Of a stretch of 7,146 nucleotides of DNA, positions 5,882 to 7,146 are shown piece by piece. The first letter of the stretch is position 1; every line of letters begins with the position of its first letter. The translations under genes were made by a program, and so were the position numbers. Source of the stretch: Coleofasciculus sp. S288 (GTDB lineage Bacteria; Cyanobacteriota; Cyanobacteriia; Cyanobacteriales; Coleofasciculaceae); contig JAIUYC010000178.1 of the NCBI GenBank assembly GCA_020216575.1, forward strand, positions 1 to 7,146. Reading direction: 5' to 3'. Under the pieces are notes generated by a model. That model was not told the origin of the DNA, searched no databases, and worked only from the letters and a program-made list of their open reading frames with translations.

Positions 5882-5920
5882 AAAAACCCCCTTGGTAAGA
5901 TTCCATCATGCTCCAAGGGG
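5882..5920 (-). terminator. Terminator-like hairpin, minus strand
   Basis: A perfect 8-bp stem, CCCCTTGG (5888-5895) with CCAAGGGG (5913-5920), has a 17-nt loop. It is followed on the minus strand by G and five T (plus-strand A-run 5882-5886). The long loop weakens it. It would insulate copy A of the small-RNA-like element from transcription entering from the right, where no minus-strand protein gene is visible. Confidence 0.4.
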
Positions 5921-6116
5921 ATTCCCAAACAACCTATACAACAGGATATGACTGAAGACAACTTAGCACGGAGCCTTAATCCACGGCTGCTGTTGAATCG
6001 CTATCTACACAGAAGCTTTAAGGTTACCCATTCAAGAAAAAAGTTCATGTGAAGTCTTCTCCCACACAGGTTCATGGCAGTTCTCAAATGATTGGAGTAC
6101 AGGCGGGCTTATTAGA

Positions 6117-6208
6117 CAGGACTTACGCACAGACGCCACATCTGGTAGGGACACGATACCAAAGTCCCTACAATTAGTGATTTAGAGGCTTTCTTTGCGT
6201 AAGTCCTG
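6117..6208. mobile_element. 92-bp MITE-like element with 13-bp perfect terminal inverted repeats
   Basis: CAGGACTTACGCA (6117-6129) and TGCGTAAGTCCTG (6196-6208) are exact inverted complements. The element is flanked by AGA on both sides (6114-6116 and 6209-6211), a possible 3-bp target duplication. There is no coding capacity. GGACTTACGCA ends are, from memory, very common in cyanobacterial intergenic elements moved in trans by a transposase elsewhere. It lies between the minus-strand terminators and the leader of the peptidoglycan-binding gene. Confidence 0.7.
6145..6171. repeat. Palindrome nested inside the MITE-like element
   Basis: GTAGGGAC (6145-6152) pairs with GTCCCTAC (6164-6171) around an 11-nt loop that starts ACGATACC. 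It resembles a decayed copy of the cyanobacterial palindrome TAGGGACACGGC...GCCGTGTCCCTA (recollection). The arms are intact and the centre has drifted. Confidence 0.55.
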
Positions 6209-6384
6209 AGATAAAGTGTTCTCGCACTCGATGGTGAGATTAGTCGATTTCTTGCACAAATCTTCCAGGAAAAAGCGATAACTACGATAGCTACTTAGCA
6301 CCCGTTGACTTTTACAGATACCCTCGTTCTATGAGATACTTGGCAACATTCACACTTATATTGTGGATTTGTTATGCAGAGCTT

Positions 6385-6514
6385 CGTAAGAGTGAATCGC
6401 CCTCCCTGTCGCTCCTAGAACCGAAGAGTTAGTCTGCTGATGACAGGGGCTGTGCAGAGGTGAAGCTAATTTCATCTCATCGAAGGAGGTGCGAGAGTAG
6501 CCGTCCGTCTTACG
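6385..6514 (+). ncRNA. Candidate structured 5' leader (riboswitch-like, class unknown)
   Basis: Four helices nest without conflict. P0 is CGTAAGA (6385-6391) with TCTTACG (6508-6514). P1 is 6397-6405 (TCGCCCTCC) with 6485-6494, nine pairs with T6490 bulged. P2 is CTGTC (6406-6410) with GACAG (6442-6446). P3 is GAGGTGAA (6457-6464) with TTCATCTC (6471-6478). P1 encloses P2 and P3 as a three-way junction and buries AAGGAGGT (6483-6490), a full anti-16S match that has no start codon at usable distance. The structure ends 35 bases before the ATG of the peptidoglycan-binding gene. An AGAAC/GTTCT hairpin (6517-6521, 6533-6537) sits just before that gene's own GGAG. I cannot match it to a riboswitch class. 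Pairings were found by eye and no folding energy was computed. Confidence 0.4.
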
Positions 6515-6549
6515 TTAGAACTATTAAAAAACGTTCTGGAGTATTACAC

Positions 6550-6840
6550 ATGCCTACTGTCAATCTCTTTCAACCCCATGCTAGACTTCGATTTCATGCT
6601 AGGCCTGCGATTCTCAAGCTGCCAACCCTGCGACAGGGAAGTTCTGGTAGCACAGTGAGAGTCCTACAGCAACTGCTTAACTTTAAAGGTTTTGCGCTTG
6701 AGGTCGATGGGAAATTTGGACCGTACACGCGAGAGGCTGTAAAAAACTTTCAATATATTAACGATTTGCCAGGGGATGGAATAGTTGATGTTAAGACCTG
6801 GTATCATTTAGGCTCTGAATTACTACCATTTGCCTTTTGA
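6550..6840 (+). CDS. Stand-alone peptidoglycan-binding domain protein, 96 aa
   Basis: Residues about 27-87 form one PG_binding_1 domain, a three-helix module that attaches cell-wall enzymes to peptidoglycan. Visible marks are LRQGSSGSTVRVLQQLL (27-43), the hallmark VDGKFGPYTREAVKNFQ (52-68), and the closing GIVDVKTWYHL (77-87). There is no catalytic domain and no signal peptide, so export is unexplained. The first 26 residues are basic and unremarkable. The frame opens upstream at GTG 6460. ATG 6550 was chosen because GGAG (6538-6541) lies eight bases before it and the upstream codons fall inside the structured leader. With GTG 6460 the protein would have 126 residues and an Arg-rich N-terminus. 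The gene appears to be monocistronic. Confidence 0.85.
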   Translation: MPTVNLFQPHARLRFHARPAILKLPTLRQGSSGSTVRVLQQLLNFKGFALEVDGKFGPYTREAVKNFQYINDLPGDGIVDVKTWYHLGSELLPFAF

Positions 6841-6850
6841 TAGGTTTTCT

Positions 6851-6904
6851 GCACTTGAGATGCGATCAGCTCTCTTTAATGTGTAAGTGCTCTTAAACGT
6901 TTTT
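6851..6904 (+). terminator. Weak terminator candidate after the peptidoglycan-binding gene
   Basis: GCACTT (6851-6856) pairs with AAGTGC (6885-6890), and GAGA/TCTC (6857-6860, 6871-6874) can stack inside. Five T follow at 6900-6904, nine bases after the stem. The stem is short and interrupted, so this is tentative. Confidence 0.3.
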
Positions 6905-6957
6905 GTGTGTAACCTCTCGTGGGGATGAAGAACGGATCTCGACGTGCATCAAGTGAC

Positions 6958-6985
6958 AAAAAACACCCCCAGTAATAGCTGAGGG
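6958..6985 (-). terminator. Intrinsic terminator, minus strand (copy B)
   Basis: On the minus strand CCCTCAG (6979-6985) pairs with CTGGGGG (6966-6972), seven pairs with one T-G wobble and a 6-nt loop. TG and six T (plus-strand A-run 6958-6963) follow. A longer-range ACACCC/GGGTGT pairing (6963-6968, 6995-7000) can form around it. Design and position match the terminator at 5753-5787. Confidence 0.65.
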
Positions 6986-7053
6986 CGGTCACCAGGGTGT
7001 ATCTAGCTGTTCTTTATCCAGCCTGGAGATGACTGTATCCGGAAAAATTTTGG
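6958..7053 (-). ncRNA. Candidate small RNA, copy B
   Basis: This is the partner of the element at 5753-5859. On the minus strand it reads CCAAAATTTTTCCGGA (7038-7053), 32 variable bases, TAGATACACCCTGGT (6991-7005), five bases, CCCTCAGC and a hairpin with T6. Compared with copy A, the CCGG block has 13 identical bases in a row, the TAGAT block matches at 13 of 15, and the gap between them is exactly the same. The 32-base middle is diverged apart from a shared TTCTT (plus strand, 7010-7014). The terminator stem differs in sequence but keeps CCCTCAG. Preserved blocks with a drifted middle look like functional constraint rather than recent copying. The target and true 5' end cannot be read from the sequence. 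Confidence 0.45.
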
Positions 7054-7062
7054 TAGACTCAA
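7034..7062 (-). promoter_or_regulatory. Weak promoter candidate for copy B
   Basis: On the minus strand TTGAGT (7057-7062) and GATACA (7034-7039) are spaced by 17 bases, but match consensus at only four and three of six positions. If real, the conserved CCGG block would lie in the promoter spacer and the RNA would be about 70 bases. Copy A shows no equivalent -35 box at the same distance, which argues against it. Confidence 0.2.
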
Positions 7063-7074
7063 ATCTTGCACCAA

Positions 7075-7127
7075 GCCCTCAGAATGGAATTCTGGGGCTA
7101 TACAAACTAAGTCCGCCTGCGCGGACT
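7075..7127. repeat. Dispersed repeat made of two hairpins
   Basis: The first hairpin pairs GCCC and CAGAAT (7075-7078, 7080-7085) with ATTCTG and GGGC (7089-7098), with T7079 bulged. The second is AGTCCGC (7110-7116) with GCGGACT (7121-7127) and a CTGC loop. Read on the minus strand, GCAGGCGGACTTAGTTTGTA followed by TAGCCCC is, from memory, a very common cyanobacterial intergenic repeat. It may continue beyond the window. Confidence 0.6.
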
Positions 7128-7146
7128 GACCGAAAATCAAGCATTT

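Larger units (their letters stand above)
5749..6549. other. Gene-free, structure-rich spacer
   Basis: No convincing protein gene is present over 800 bases. From left to right the spacer holds: a minus-strand hairpin with T8 and the small-RNA-like element above it (5753-5859), a second minus-strand hairpin with T5 (5882-5920), a 92-bp MITE-like element (6117-6208) with an internal palindrome, and a nested RNA-like structure (6385-6514) in front of the peptidoglycan-binding gene. The 34-codon frame at 5948-6052 has no recognisable content. Confidence 0.6.
6841..7146. other. Gene-free right end of the window
   Basis: No protein gene is visible in these 306 bases. They contain a weak plus-strand hairpin after the peptidoglycan-binding gene (6851-6904), the second small-RNA-like element on the minus strand (6958-7053) and a two-hairpin dispersed repeat (7075-7127). 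Bases 6905-6957 show nothing notable. Confidence 0.6.

Noticed and set aside
5948..6052. 34-codon frame (MTEDNLARSLNPR...) in the spacer after the C15-like gene
   Set aside because: The AGGA before the ATG is too close to act, no homology is recognised, and the longer frame from 5804 crosses terminator hairpins. It could be a relic but cannot be supported.
6434..6465. Hammerhead-ribozyme or fluoride-riboswitch core (CTGATGA at 6437-6443)
   Set aside because: No GAAA after a stem II is present for a hammerhead, and the 5' half of the fluoride riboswitch is missing. The heptamer alone is not evidence.
6460..6549. 30-residue extension of the peptidoglycan-binding protein from GTG 6460
   Set aside because: The Arg/Ser-rich stretch is unlike the family, ATG 6550 has a well-spaced GGAG, and the bases are better explained as structured leader.
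1..7146. CRISPR array, tRNA or rRNA genes, phage or toxin-antitoxin genes
   Set aside because: No regularly spaced repeats, no cloverleaf with TTCGA-type arm, no rRNA core sequence and no recognisable defence or phage protein were found on reading both strands.

Overview
The window reads as chromosomal DNA from a filamentous-type cyanobacterium. Six intact copies of the HIP1 octamer GCGATCGC are present, and HIP1 over-representation is a cyanobacterial hallmark. The protein repertoire (DUF4383 membrane protein, phytase-like lipoprotein, HisH, RsmD, a C15-type peptidase, a stand-alone peptidoglycan-binding domain) fits. So do several short palindromic repeats of the kind scattered between cyanobacterial genes. 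The genus cannot be fixed from the sequence alone.

Left part (1-2008): one small unidentified minus-strand gene (235-480) is followed by about 0.8 kb without a gene, holding a hairpin and a MITE-like inverted-repeat element. Then comes a four-helix DUF4383 membrane protein (1257-1739) and another long inverted repeat. Middle (1964-3915): a strong ribosome binding site opens an eight-codon mini-ORF in frame with, but separated by two stops from, a secreted cysteine-containing protein (2009-2617). A phytase-like/esterase-like lipoprotein (2695-3915) follows on the same strand. It converges on rsmD (3912-4454), and the two stop codons share the palindrome TTAA. rsmD follows hisH (4455-5042) with no spacer at all (TAA|ATG), so translational coupling of a histidine-pathway gene and an rRNA methyltransferase is likely. 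A C15-like cysteine peptidase (5107-5748) diverges from hisH.

Right part (5749-7146) is rich in RNA-like structure. Two related elements on the minus strand (5753-5859 and 6958-7053) share three sequence blocks, two of them at identical spacing. Both end in a hairpin followed by a T-run, so they look like a duplicated small-RNA gene. Between them lie a 92-bp MITE-like element (6117-6208) and a nested, multi-helix potential RNA structure (6385-6514). The latter sits in front of a 96-residue peptidoglycan-binding protein and would bury an AAGGAGGT sequence. These two are the best candidates for something undescribed. A two-hairpin dispersed repeat closes the window.

The protein genes do not form one pathway. 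This looks like ordinary chromosomal housekeeping and envelope genes separated by repeat-laden, probably transcribed spacers. All function calls are from motif reading; no database search was run.
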